64,000 nt of DNA from JBARDN01 sp050736695 (GTDB lineage: Bacteria > Desulfobacterota > Binatia > Binatales > Binataceae), in assembly GCA_050736695.1 (NCBI GenBank), contig JBOHWH010000030.1:12887-76886 (forward strand), read 5' to 3'. Both the position numbers and the translations under genes were made by a program. Of the stretch, positions 34,926 to 43,601 are shown in pieces (the first letter of the stretch is position 1; every line of letters starts with the position of its first letter). Below the pieces are notes generated by a model that was not told where the DNA came from, did no database searches, and saw only the letters and a list, made by a program, of their open reading frames with translations.

Positions 34926-35474
34926 ATGATCCTTAAGATTGCGCGCCTTGGCTTTCCTTCGATTAGAACCGTTGCACAGGCGGTGCCGATCGAGCAAATC
35001 GCGACTGTGCAATTCCAGCGCCTCGTCGACGACATGGTCGAGACGATGCACGAATATCACGGTGTCGGGGTCGCCGCCCCGCAGGTGCATCTGCCGATCC
35101 AGCTGGCGGTCCTCGAAGTCGAAAACCATCCGCGTTACCCCGATATGCCGCCGGTTCCGCTGACGGTGCTGATCAATCCTGTCGTCACGATCGTGAATCG
35201 CGCGCCGATCGAGGAATGGGAGGGATGCTTAAGTATCCCGGACCTGCGCGGGTTGGTCCCTCGATTCAGCGAGGTCCATGTGAGAGCGCTCGGCCGCGAC
35301 GCCGAACCGTTGGACTTTGTCGCTCGCGACTTTCACGCTCGAGTAGTCCAGCACGAGACCGATCATTTAAAGGGCGAGGTCTATCTGGATCGGATGCCCG
35401 ATCTGCGCCAGTTGGGATTTCTGGAAGAATGGCAGCGCTTCCTGATGCCGCGAAGCAAACCAACTGAAGAGTAA
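34926..35474 (+). CDS. def: peptide deformylase
   Basis: 182 residues. All three motifs are present: GVGVAAPQV (GxGxAAxQ), EGCLS (metal Cys) and QHETDHLKG (HExDH, two His ligands and the catalytic Glu). The enzyme removes the formyl group from nascent proteins. It follows the MlaC-like gene by 6 bp, and a bidirectional terminator starts at its stop codon. No fmt gene is adjacent. Confidence 0.95.
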   Translation: MILKIARLGFPSIRTVAQAVPIEQIATVQFQRLVDDMVETMHEYHGVGVAAPQVHLPIQLAVLEVENHPRYPDMPPVPLTVLINPVVTIVNRAPIEEWEGCLSIPDLRGLVPRFSEVHVRALGRDAEPLDFVARDFHARVVQHETDHLKGEVYLDRMPDLRQLGFLEEWQRFLMPRSKPTEE

Positions 35475-35540
35475 CCGCGGATTTCGCAGATTTCACGGAT
35501 TTAGATTTTCATAATCTGTGAAATCCGCGGTTTCTTTTTT
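35473..35540. terminator. bidirectional terminator between def and the coiled-coil gene
   Basis: A long inverted repeat starts with AACCGCGGATTTC at the def stop and returns as GAAATCCGCGGTT, followed by TTTCTTTTTT. The stem continues with CAGATT/AATCTG. The minus-strand gene stop at 35539 lies in the T run, so the element serves both genes. Confidence 0.85.
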
Positions 35541-35832
35541 ACTTGGGCGGATAGGGCAGGTTGGGCGGCAGCTTACCGGTCGCTTTGACAGTGCCGATCG
35601 CCTTGCGCAGCTCGTCGTTCTGAGCGGCGAGATTTTGCTCCTCGGACTGGACGTTGGCGAGCTGGCCCTTGAGCTGGGTGTTCTGATCGCGGAGCTCGTT
35701 TATCTGCTGATTGAGCGCGGTTATCTGCTGCTGTATCTCGTCGTGCGCGGCGCGATTATGCCCCGCCCATATGTAGAACAGAATTGCCGCTACGATCGCG
35801 ACTATGACCGCGCCCGCTAATGCCTTGCCCAT
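35539..35832 (-). CDS. small membrane-anchored coiled-coil protein
   Basis: 97 residues. One N-terminal transmembrane helix (AGAVIVAIVAAILFYIWAG) is followed by a Gln/Glu/Asn-rich coiled coil (about 30-75: LNQQINELRDQNTQLKGQ) and a short Pro-rich tail. No family is recognised. The layout resembles small division or envelope scaffolds, but nothing nearby supports a specific role. Confidence 0.55.
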   Translation of the reverse strand: MGKALAGAVIVAIVAAILFYIWAGHNRAAHDEIQQQITALNQQINELRDQNTQLKGQLANVQSEEQNLAAQNDELRKAIGTVKATGKLPPNLPYPPK

Positions 35833-36149
35833 CGCGCTCCCGCCCCTGGAAGATCGATTCGATACCTGACGGGATCAAGAATAAATGAGCCCAGACGAAA
35901 CATAAAGCTCGGCGATTGCGCGAGGGCTACGATAGTCATGCACTGGGACCTTATTCGCCATTTCAAGAAACCGAAAGCCGAGACATCAGCCCGCCGGCCT
36001 CGAATTGACTTCCGACGCCGCACATTCCTACAATGCCGATGGATTTCGCGGCCTGAATGGAGCGCGGGTTCGGGAAGCTGAAGCGTGATAATCTCCGCCC
36101 GCGTCCACGATCCCTGCCAGACGCGTCAGCGCGGGTAAAATATAGCTAA
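35833..36149. other. 317-bp gap between divergent genes
   Basis: Lies between the minus-strand coiled-coil gene and the Gld-type ABC genes. I see no convincing coding frame; it probably holds the promoters of both. No clear operator was seen. Confidence 0.4.
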
Positions 36150-37103
36150 ATGATAGAGGTTCAAGGTCTTACCAAATACTTCGGCGCGACGCGCGCGGTA
36201 AATCAAGTCTCGTTCAAGGTCGAAAAGGGCGAGATTATCGGTCTGCTCGGCCCCAACGGCTCGGGCAAAACCACCATCATGCGAATCCTGACCGGGTTCT
36301 TCCCGGCCACCTCAGGGCGCGCGATGATCGGCGGGATCGATATAGCCGAGCATTCGATCGAGACTCGGCGCATGATCGGATATCTGCCCGAAAACATGGT
36401 CCTGTACCCTGATCTGACCGTCACGGCGTTGCTGGAATTTGCGGCGCGCGTGCGCGGCCTCGATGCGAAAACCACCCGCGAGCGAATAGAATTTTCAGTC
36501 AGAACCTGCGGCCTGGCAGAGGTGCGTCACAAGTTAATCGGCAAACTTTCCAAAGGGTACCGCCAGCGCGTTGGCATTGCGCAGGCGGTGCTGCCGGACC
36601 CGGAGGTACTGATTCTCGATGAACCGACGGTTGGGCTCGATCCGCGCCAGGTGGTGGAGATTCGCGACCTGATCCGCTCGCTTGCCGGCCGTTCCACGGT
36701 GCTCCTCTCCACGCACATCCTGCCCGAGGTCACCATGACGTGCCGGCGCGTGGTGATCATCGACCGCGGCAATATCGTCGCCCAGGACACGCCCGAAGAG
36801 TTGACCGCCAAGCTGCAGGGGAGCGACCAGACCCTGCTGACGGTCGCCGGTCCTGCCGATCAGATCCAGACCGTGCTGAGCGCGGTTCCCAACGTCGAGC
36901 GGCTCGAGCAGCGGCCCGCCGAGACCGGACAGCAGGGCACGTGCAGCTTTATCGCGTTCTCGAACGGCCACGGCGACGAGGTTCGCGGCGCGCTCGCGGC
37001 GGCGGTGGTCCAGCACGGATGGAGCCTCCTGGAGATCAAGCCGATGGCGCTGTCGCTCGAGGATCTGTTCATGCGCCTGGTCACCAAGGAAGATCGGGTC
37101 TAG
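36150..37103 (+). CDS. ABC transporter ATPase, GldA/NatA type
   Basis: 317 residues. Walker A GLLGPNGSGKTTIMRIL (about 31-47), signature LSKGYRQRVGIAQAV, Walker B VLILDEPTVGLDP, switch His in LLSTHILPEV. The C-terminal 80 residues are a DUF4162-like extension. It is the first gene of a four-gene row (ATPase, permease, GldG-like, DUF4340) known from Bacteroidota gliding modules and from many other phyla as an uncharacterised exporter. The start 36150 is the only ATG near. Confidence 0.9.
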   Translation: MIEVQGLTKYFGATRAVNQVSFKVEKGEIIGLLGPNGSGKTTIMRILTGFFPATSGRAMIGGIDIAEHSIETRRMIGYLPENMVLYPDLTVTALLEFAARVRGLDAKTTRERIEFSVRTCGLAEVRHKLIGKLSKGYRQRVGIAQAVLPDPEVLILDEPTVGLDPRQVVEIRDLIRSLAGRSTVLLSTHILPEVTMTCRRVVIIDRGNIVAQDTPEELTAKLQGSDQTLLTVAGPADQIQTVLSAVPNVERLEQRPAETGQQGTCSFIAFSNGHGDEVRGALAAAVVQHGWSLLEIKPMALSLEDLFMRLVTKEDRV

Positions 37104-37160
37104 GAAATGAAGCTCGGATTTAACGATCGGGCCGTTGTCGGCCCCTGTTTGAGGTAATCG

Positions 37161-37997
37161 ATGTCCAACGGCGCAGCCACACTCGATGCTGTCAGGCCGG
37201 CGTCCGAAGCCGGGCGGCTGGCGGCGGCTGGAACGCGTACCGGCTTTTCACCCTCACGGATGATCGCGGTGATGCGCAAGGAATTGCGTTCGTACTTCGC
37301 GTTTCCTCTGGTCTATATCGTCGCGGGCGTGTTCACGCTGTTCGCGGGACTCCGCGCGTGGAGCGATCTTAATTTTTTCGAGACGATGGCGTTTGCGCGC
37401 GACATTATCCAGAACTACTGGCAGTTGCTGTTCTCGGATATCAGGCAGGTGCTGTGGCTGACCCTGCCGTTCATCACGATGCGATCGTTCGCGGAGGAGC
37501 GCAAACTCGGAACCATCGAGTTGTTATACACCTATCCAATCCGCGACGGCGAAATTCTGGGCGGGAAATACCTGGCGTCGCTTGTGATCTTCCTCATGAT
37601 GCTCGGGTTCACTCTGCTCTATCCGGCATATGTGTACTGGATACATTCGTTTCCGCTGTTTCCGCTGCTGGCGGGATACGTGGGGCTCTTGCTGATCGGC
37701 AGCGCGTTCCTGGCCTTTGGAGTGTTCGTATCTTCGCTGTGCGAGAGCCAGGTCGTTGCCGGTGTGGCAACGCTGGTCGGCCTTTTGCTGCTGTGGGTGC
37801 TGAACTGGAACGAAGCCGCGTTCCAGTCTTCATGGCTCAATACATTGCGCGCGTTTTCGATGTTCGATCAATTCGATACTTTCGCCAAGGGAGTAATTGA
37901 TATCGATCACGTTACTTATTTCGTGTTCTTCATAGTATTTTTCCTGTTTCTGACCATGCGTTCGATGGAGGCGCGCAAGTGGACCGGCCGGAGGTAA
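37161..37997 (+). CDS. ABC transporter permease, GldF type
   Basis: 278 residues. A short N-terminal cytoplasmic segment leads to RKELRSYFAFPLVYIVAGVF, the standard GldF/ABC-2 opening, followed by five to six more helices. FAEERKLGTIELLYTYPI is the coupling segment. It ends with a helix and a basic tail that overlaps the next gene by 19 bp, so the two are co-translated. Confidence 0.88.
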   Translation: MSNGAATLDAVRPASEAGRLAAAGTRTGFSPSRMIAVMRKELRSYFAFPLVYIVAGVFTLFAGLRAWSDLNFFETMAFARDIIQNYWQLLFSDIRQVLWLTLPFITMRSFAEERKLGTIELLYTYPIRDGEILGGKYLASLVIFLMMLGFTLLYPAYVYWIHSFPLFPLLAGYVGLLLIGSAFLAFGVFVSSLCESQVVAGVATLVGLLLLWVLNWNEAAFQSSWLNTLRAFSMFDQFDTFAKGVIDIDHVTYFVFFIVFFLFLTMRSMEARKWTGRR

Positions 37998-39412
37998 AAG
38001 CGCAGCCCGAGACGCATGGTTCGATATGGCGCAGCTACGCCATATTGATTTACACGGTCATCGCATTGGCGGCGGTGCTGATCCTGCTCAACATGATCAT
38101 CACCGAGCATAACGTGCGCTTCGATCTGACTCCCAACAAGCAATACTCACTGTCGGATTTTGATAAGCGCGTGCTCGGCGACCTTACCCATCCGGTCAAA
38201 GTGATGGCGTTCGTGCGCACCGAAGATCCGGCCTACCTGGAACTTCAGGACCTGCTGTTTCAGGCCGCGGCGTTCAGCCCGCGGATTACCTATCAGGTGA
38301 TCGACGTGAACAAGGCGCCGGGACTGGCGCATCAGTACGGGGTATCGAATTACGGCGAAGTGGTGGTTGAGTCGCAAGGCCGCCGGCGCGATTTCGATAA
38401 CGCCCGCTCCGAATTGCTGATTCCCGCGGTCCTGCAAATCTCGCAGGCCGAGGCCAAGCATATCTACTTCACCATCGGCCACGGCGAACGCGATTTGTAT
38501 GATACCGATCGCACCAATGGCTATTCGCAATGGCGTAATTTGCTCGAACAGAATAACTACCAGGTTGACAACGTCTCGCTGTTCGCCGGCGGGGTGCCTG
38601 ACGACTGCAAGGTGCTGGTGTCGCTCGGGCCGCGCAAGGACTTTCTGCCGGAGGAACTTGCCGAGCTTTCAAAGTACCTGGCCAGGGGCGGCCACTTCAT
38701 CGCGTTTATCGATCCTTACGGTTCGCCGAGCCTGGTTAAATACCTGCAGCAATACGGCTTGAGTTTCACCGATCGGGTGGTCGTCGATCCCGCATACCGG
38801 TTGACCGCCGGCGAAATTCTGACCACGCAGATCCCACTGCGCTCCGAAGACAACGCGATCAGCCGCGCGATGGCGGCGCCCGCGGTGTTCTCGCTCGCGC
38901 GTGGAGTCGATATAACCCTCAAGGTCGGAGCCCCCGCTCCTGATGGCTTGCAGGTTGCGCAGGAGAGCGAGTTTCTGCGTTCATCGCATGAAAGCTGGGC
39001 TTCGGGGGACGCCAAGACGCTGACCACCGGAATCACCGAGTTTCAGAGCCCGCGCGACGTCAAGGGACCGATACCTGTCGGCTCGGAAATCGATTTCACC
39101 CCCGTGGCTAAACCGCATATCCCCCTAATTGACATGACGCGGCTGGTCGGATTTGGAAGCTCGGGGTTTCCGTCGAACCAGTTTATCGAGATGCTCGGGA
39201 ATCGCGATCTTGCGGTTAGTCTGGTTAACGAAATGGCCGGAGATGAAATGCTGATCGTGAGCCGCGAACAACTCAACAAAGCCGAGACCGCGGGCTTCTA
39301 TGTTTCCAATCGACAAGCTAATTTGTTGGCCTATCTGGCAGCCGGGCTCGAGACGCTGCTGCTGATGATGATCGCGATCGCCGTCTTCGTGCGCCGGAGG
39401 TTCTTCGCGTGA
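37979..39412 (+). CDS. GldG-family ABC transporter auxiliary protein
   Basis: 477 residues from GTG 37979. One helix near the N terminus (AILIYTVIALAAVLILLN), a large extracytoplasmic domain with the DUF4350/GldG signs RFDLTPNKQYSLSDF and FTIGHGERDLYDTD, and a C-terminal helix (LAAGLETLLLMMIAIAVFV). It overlaps the permease by 19 bp and the DUF4340 gene by 4 bp. In characterised relatives GldG works with GldA and GldF in one membrane complex. Confidence 0.85.
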   Translation: MDRPEVKAQPETHGSIWRSYAILIYTVIALAAVLILLNMIITEHNVRFDLTPNKQYSLSDFDKRVLGDLTHPVKVMAFVRTEDPAYLELQDLLFQAAAFSPRITYQVIDVNKAPGLAHQYGVSNYGEVVVESQGRRRDFDNARSELLIPAVLQISQAEAKHIYFTIGHGERDLYDTDRTNGYSQWRNLLEQNNYQVDNVSLFAGGVPDDCKVLVSLGPRKDFLPEELAELSKYLARGGHFIAFIDPYGSPSLVKYLQQYGLSFTDRVVVDPAYRLTAGEILTTQIPLRSEDNAISRAMAAPAVFSLARGVDITLKVGAPAPDGLQVAQESEFLRSSHESWASGDAKTLTTGITEFQSPRDVKGPIPVGSEIDFTPVAKPHIPLIDMTRLVGFGSSGFPSNQFIEMLGNRDLAVSLVNEMAGDEMLIVSREQLNKAETAGFYVSNRQANLLAYLAAGLETLLLMMIAIAVFVRRRFFA

Positions 39413-39948
39413 GCATCCGATCGGCGGTCGTTTTAACTGTCGTCTTCATCATCCTGCTGCCGATCTATCTGTGGGGGCGGCCCGAGATAAAGGAGAGCAA
39501 GCTTCAGGAAAGACAAGAGAGTCTTTTGAAGCTCGATGGAATCGACGCGCTTACGCTGGAGCGGGGAACTGAAACCGTTCGCTTCCAAAGAACTGCCGAC
39601 GGAAAGCGCTATACGATCACGCAGCCGCCCAATGCATTCATTCCGCAGGATCTGATGGACGCGATGACGACGCTGCTGGTCAATGCCAAGAAGGTCGAGG
39701 TCGTGTCCGACAATCTAAACGATCTCAGTCAGTTCGAGCTGGACCATCCCAAGTCCAGCTTGACGATCGAAGCCAAGGACAAGCCGCAGCCAATCAAAAT
39801 TCTGTTCGGTGGCGAGAATCCGACTCACACCGCGATCTATGCCGAAATTGTCGGAGTGCCCAAGGTGTTTCTGCTCGGCCGGAACCTCGAGTACTACCAA
39901 ACCCTGATGTTCCAGTGGGTCGAAGGCAAGCAGGGCAAGAACGCCTGA
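39409..39948 (+). CDS. DUF4340-type protein of the Gld-like ABC module
   Basis: 179 residues. One N-terminal helix (AVVLTVVFIILLPIYLWG), then a DUF4340-like beta domain: LLKLDGIDALTLERG, FQRTADGKRYTITQPP and an ending with AEIVGVPKVFLLGRNLEYYQ. It is shorter than many members of the family, which often carry two or more repeats of the domain. It overlaps the GldG-like gene by 4 bp and ends the module. Confidence 0.75.
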   Translation: MSIRSAVVLTVVFIILLPIYLWGRPEIKESKLQERQESLLKLDGIDALTLERGTETVRFQRTADGKRYTITQPPNAFIPQDLMDAMTTLLVNAKKVEVVSDNLNDLSQFELDHPKSSLTIEAKDKPQPIKILFGGENPTHTAIYAEIVGVPKVFLLGRNLEYYQTLMFQWVEGKQGKNA

Positions 39949-39977
39949 GCCTGCCAGGGCCGCGCGAGCGGTCCCGA

Positions 39978-40301
39978 TCATCCTGCGCTTTCGAGCTCGC
40001 GCAGCTTGGCTGTTATCTCGGTAGCGCTCGCGATTCCCTTGTCAGCCACGGTTATTTCGAGTGCGCGCAGAAAATGTTGGTAGTATTCGCCGTGATTCGA
40101 GGTGCCGTCACGTTCGCGCACTCGATCCGAATCGCCGACCTGCTCGATCAGCCGCGTGCGAAACTCGTCCCAGGAAAACAGGCCCGCCTCGCTTAGCCCC
40201 AGCGCGAGCGCGAACGCGCGCGCTTCCCACGGTGCGCTAAAAATCTCGGCACTCTCGAGCCTGACGCCGGCGAGCAGACTCTCGATTCGTTGATCGTTCA
40301 T
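39978..40301 (-). CDS. nitrile hydratase accessory/activator protein
   Basis: 107 residues related to the N-terminal part of the nitrile hydratase beta subunit (FSAPWEARAFALALGL, GEYYQHFLRALEITVADKG). In Co-type systems this small protein (NhlE) helps load cobalt by subunit swapping. It overlaps the alpha subunit stop by 4 bp and is last in the order beta-alpha-accessory, which is the Co-type order. Confidence 0.85.
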   Translation of the reverse strand: MNDQRIESLLAGVRLESAEIFSAPWEARAFALALGLSEAGLFSWDEFRTRLIEQVGDSDRVRERDGTSNHGEYYQHFLRALEITVADKGIASATEITAKLRELESAG

Positions 40302-40930
40302 CGCGAGGTCCGCCGCGTATCCGCCCGCGCGGGCGCCACTACTTTGGCGACGCCGATCATCGAGTCGCGCGTGACGATTGCCGCAAGCTGTTCTTCACTC
40401 ATCGATTCGGTTCCCGCCGGCCGCTGGGGGATTACGATATAGCGCTGTTCGGCACTCGAATCCCACACCCGAACCTCGACGTCGTTGGGAACGACAAGTC
40501 CGAACTCGCGCATCACGCCGCGCGGATCGCTGACCGCGCGCGAGCGGTAGGCAAAGCTCTTGTACCAGGCGGGCGGCAGTCCGAGCACGGGCCATGGATA
40601 ACAGGAGCACAACGTGCAAACGACCAGGTTGTGCACGCGCGGCGTATTTTCAACCGCGACCAGATGGCCGCCCTCGGGCCCGGCGATTCCAAGCTCGGCG
40701 CATGCGCTGACCGCGTCGGTCAGCAGGCGGCCGTGAAACCCGGCGTCGCACCATGCCTTGGCGACCACGCGTGCGCCGGCCCGCGGACCTACGGCATGCT
40801 GATAGGTCTCGATGATCTGATCGAGCCGCGCCGCATCGATAAGGCCCTTTTCAGATAGCAGCTCCTCGAGCGCTTTGACGCGCGCGGCGGGGCCGGAGAC
40901 GGAAGTGTCATGTTGATGATCGTCGGACAT
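40298..40930 (-). CDS. nthA: nitrile hydratase alpha subunit, Co-type
   Basis: 210 residues. The metal-binding loop VCTLCSCYPWP has Thr after the first Cys; Co-type enzymes have VCTLCSC, while Fe-type enzymes have VCSLCSC. The outer Cys residues become oxidised to sulfenic and sulfinic acid in mature enzymes. FGLVVPNDVEVRVWDSSAEQRYIVIP is the family ending, given here as its two ends: FGLVVPNDV and RYIVIPQRP. It converts nitriles to amides. No amidase gene is adjacent. Confidence 0.95.
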   Translation of the reverse strand: MSDDHQHDTSVSGPAARVKALEELLSEKGLIDAARLDQIIETYQHAVGPRAGARVVAKAWCDAGFHGRLLTDAVSACAELGIAGPEGGHLVAVENTPRVHNLVVCTLCSCYPWPVLGLPPAWYKSFAYRSRAVSDPRGVMREFGLVVPNDVEVRVWDSSAEQRYIVIPQRPAGTESMSEEQLAAIVTRDSMIGVAKVVAPARADTRRTSR

Positions 40931-40952
40931 TGCTGTTTACCTGTTGGGGGAT

Positions 40953-41657
40953 TTACCTAGCGGTTTTTTTGACTCGCGATTTTTTCGCAGCTTTCTTTGC
41001 GGTGGCGCGCGGCACGGGATTGGTCCCGCCGCGCTCGAGATAATCTTCCCACAGATCGATCACTATCCGATCGCGCGCGTGTGCCGACGATCCGAACAGG
41101 TGGTTCGCGATGAATGCGACGCAATATACATGCTGGCGCGCCTCGCCCGCGTGATGCGCATTCGTGTCGGGAAAGATATAAACGCCGCGATCGCTTTTAA
41201 CCACACCGATTTTGCCGCGCACGTAGCGCGGCAGCCGGGTGTGGCCGGCGGGATTTATTTCGCGCGCGCGGACGCGCTCGCCGGTGTGGAATTTCGCGCG
41301 TGGGCTTTTGGCGCGCGGCTTTGCCGCTGCGACCGGCGCCGCGGGTATCGCCGCGGCGCCTTTGCCGCCAGCGCGCGCGTCAATCTCGGAGCGCGTGAGG
41401 ATTCCTTTCTCGACCAGCAGCGTCTCCGCCGCGAGTATCCATCGTTCGTAGTAGGCCGAGGCGAGATAGCGCGCCGGCGGAATTCGCTCGATCGCGTGGC
41501 GGAACTCGTCCGCGTTGGCTCCCGTGCGCCCAAGCACAAGGTTCGTGAGCGCGAACGCACGCGCCTCCCAATCCGAATGAAACTGCGCGCCCTCCGGCTC
41601 GCCGGTCTCGATAGGCCCAAAACCGTCCATCCCGCCCATGTCGTGGATTCCGTTCAC
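40953..41657 (-). CDS. nthB: nitrile hydratase beta subunit
   Basis: 234 residues. It begins with MNGIHDMGGMDGFGPI, the near-invariant beta subunit start, followed by ARAFALTNLVLGRTGANADE and PARYLASAYYERWILAAETL. The C-terminal SH3-like half has RARE INPAGHTRLPRYVRGK-type sequence ending GIVKSDRGVYIFPDTNAH. The last 20 residues are Lys-rich (KKAAKKSRVKKTAR). It lies 22 bp before the alpha subunit and is first in the operon. Confidence 0.95.
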   Translation of the reverse strand: MNGIHDMGGMDGFGPIETGEPEGAQFHSDWEARAFALTNLVLGRTGANADEFRHAIERIPPARYLASAYYERWILAAETLLVEKGILTRSEIDARAGGKGAAAIPAAPVAAAKPRAKSPRAKFHTGERVRAREINPAGHTRLPRYVRGKIGVVKSDRGVYIFPDTNAHHAGEARQHVYCVAFIANHLFGSSAHARDRIVIDLWEDYLERGGTNPVPRATAKKAAKKSRVKKTAR

Positions 41658-41783
41658 GATGCCGATTATCGGCGAGCATATGTGCGGCTGGCAAGCGCGT
41701 GGCTTCGCTCAGAGTCTGTGAATTTATTCGGGCAGCCGGCAAAGGAGAACGCCCCTTCAGTCGAATTCCTCAAGGCACATCAA

Positions 41784-41833
41784 CAACGATTGTCATTCCC
41801 GCGCGCCGCTGTCGCGCCAGGAATCCCGGATTC
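41784..41833. repeat. dispersed hairpin repeat, copy B
   Basis: Same unit as 24512-24562 in the same orientation, here between nthB and the SIS gene. The CGCG arms and the TCATTCCC and AGGAATCCC flanks are kept; the 7-base loop differs. The rest of the 41658-41923 gap shows no gene. Confidence 0.7.
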
Positions 41834-41923
41834 CGAATAAATTGACAAATTCTGAGCGAAGGCCGCGGCCGCCGCTCCGGATGACGGAAGGGACAGCCGA
41901 ATTAAAAAAAATTCACAAACACT

Positions 41924-43036
41924 CTAAAGCTCGAAGTGCTTTGCGGCGCGCGCATAGCGCGGATCGTCGAGACGGTTGCGGTCGGGGTTGAATCCGCGCG
42001 CGAGCGCCGAGAAATAGGTGAACAACTGAAGCGACAGGATGATCGCGAAAGGGCTGGTGGCTTCGTTGCGTCCTTCGACGCGTATCGTCTCGTCGACGAA
42101 ATCCGCCAATTCATCGCCGGGCCCAGTCACGAACGCAAGGCGAGCCGCGCCGATCTCTCCCGCCGCCCGCGCCACTTCGGCCAGTCGCGGCGATGGGCCG
42201 GTAGAGATCAAGATCAGCAGTGTTTCGGCGTCGAGCGACGCGATCGGCCCATGCAGGAACGCCTCGGTCTCGAGCGCCTCCGCGTATGTAAACGTCGCCT
42301 CTTTGAGTTTGAGCGCGCCCTCGCGCGCGCATGGGTACGCGGGCCCCGCGCCCAGCAGCACGATTCTGCGGTAGTTGCGGAATCTTCCAGCGGCGGCGCG
42401 CTCAGCCGAGGGGTAAGAGAGCCGGCGCTCGAGCATTGCCGGAACTTCCGCAAATTCACGGCGAATCGAAAGAGGGCGACTCTGCTCACCGCGTGCGATC
42501 GCGGTTTCGATTGCGATCTCCAAAAGAATCGCGAGCGCGCCGGTCAAGCTCTTGGTGTGCGCGCCCGATTTTTCCTGCGCGGTCGTGATGAAAACAAAAT
42601 CAGCCGCGAGCGCGCCCCGATGCGGATCCTCGCCGCAGATTGCCGCCTTCACGATCCGATCGAGATTCCCGCCCGCGGCGAGACGCGCGGGAAATTCCCG
42701 CCATCCGCGATGCGAGATCGCGATAATCGCCGCGCCCGGCGCGGCGGCTGCTCCATAGTGCAGATGCTCGAACGAGTTGCGCGCGCGGGCCGCGCCGAGT
42801 CCTCCGACCGCATGCAGCCAATACTCGCCGAGCATCGCGGCGTGCAGCGAACTGCCGATTCCCGAGAGCACGATCGACGGCGCATCGACGATCCGCCGTG
42901 CGAATTCGAGAGCCTCCGAACGACTTCGCGCGCGCGCAGAAAGAAGCGCGGCAGGCTGCTCGTGCATATGCTCCCACATGAAGTAGGGATGCGCGTTTCG
43001 CGTTTCATCCGCCGCATTATTTCGATTTGGTCTCAC
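41924..43036 (-). CDS. double-SIS-domain sugar isomerase (GlmS C-terminal-like)
   Basis: 370 residues with two SIS domains and no glutaminase domain. First: VDAPSIVLSGIGSSLHAAML; second: RRIVLLGAGPAYPCAREGAL followed by LKLKEATFTYAEALETEAFL and HGPIA, the GlmS isomerase signature. Proteins of this form (AgaS, FrlB and relatives) isomerise or deaminate sugar phosphates; without the glutaminase domain it cannot use glutamine directly. Specificity is open. It is divergent from the 43087 gene with 50 bp between the starts. Confidence 0.82.
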   Translation of the reverse strand: MRPNRNNAADETRNAHPYFMWEHMHEQPAALLSARARSRSEALEFARRIVDAPSIVLSGIGSSLHAAMLGEYWLHAVGGLGAARARNSFEHLHYGAAAAPGAAIIAISHRGWREFPARLAAGGNLDRIVKAAICGEDPHRGALAADFVFITTAQEKSGAHTKSLTGALAILLEIAIETAIARGEQSRPLSIRREFAEVPAMLERRLSYPSAERAAAGRFRNYRRIVLLGAGPAYPCAREGALKLKEATFTYAEALETEAFLHGPIASLDAETLLILISTGPSPRLAEVARAAGEIGAARLAFVTGPGDELADFVDETIRVEGRNEATSPFAIILSLQLFTYFSALARGFNPDRNRLDDPRYARAAKHFEL

Positions 43037-43086
43037 GCGATTGTCGTTCTGTATAGCGTCTTTCTAACGCGCTCAGACGTGCTCTG

Positions 43087-43596
43087 GTGAGCGGAATCAG
43101 ACGCGACCTTGAAGCTCGGTGGCGGCGATTGGTAGCTTCGAAGCTTATCGTCGTGGCGGAAAAGCAAAAGAGTCAGTGGCCGATCGATTTGCGCGTGTGC
43201 GGATTCCTTGCAGCTTGCTGGGCAATCCATCTGGTGCGAGTTATTTTCCTCGGCGACGCGATGATCGAGAATGCCGAGCCGATTCATGCGCTCGTCGGCG
43301 GCCTTTTGTTCTATGGCGAAGCAGCGCGAATCGTGATGCTGGTCGAAGTGGGCATGTTCTGGGCGATCGCGGTCGGACTGATCGCGGGCCGGCGATGGGG
43401 TCTCGTGCTCGCGCTGATTTACATGGTCTGGACCGTGATGAGCCATCTGGTTTTTATCGTCGCATACCTGGACGTGCGGCCCGAGTGGTATCACGTACAT
43501 CTTGCGGCCAATGAGGGTCCATTCTTCGTGTTGCTGGCGCTATATCTGTGGATTCGCACCTGCGATTTGATTTTCGCCCCGGTGCCGCGGAGCTGA
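43087..43596 (+). CDS. four-helix membrane protein of unknown function
   Basis: 169 residues from GTG 43087. Four hydrophobic segments: about 38-55 (CGFLAACWAIHLVRVIFL), 62-85, 89-115 (WAIAVGLIAGRRWGLVLALI) and 137-160. The first 30 residues are basic and may be soluble. No family is recognised. It converges on the SDR gene, with stops 5 bp apart. Confidence 0.55.
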   Translation: MSGIRRDLEARWRRLVASKLIVVAEKQKSQWPIDLRVCGFLAACWAIHLVRVIFLGDAMIENAEPIHALVGGLLFYGEAARIVMLVEVGMFWAIAVGLIAGRRWGLVLALIYMVWTVMSHLVFIVAYLDVRPEWYHVHLAANEGPFFVLLALYLWIRTCDLIFAPVPRS

Positions 43597-43601
43597 GCGC
43601 G

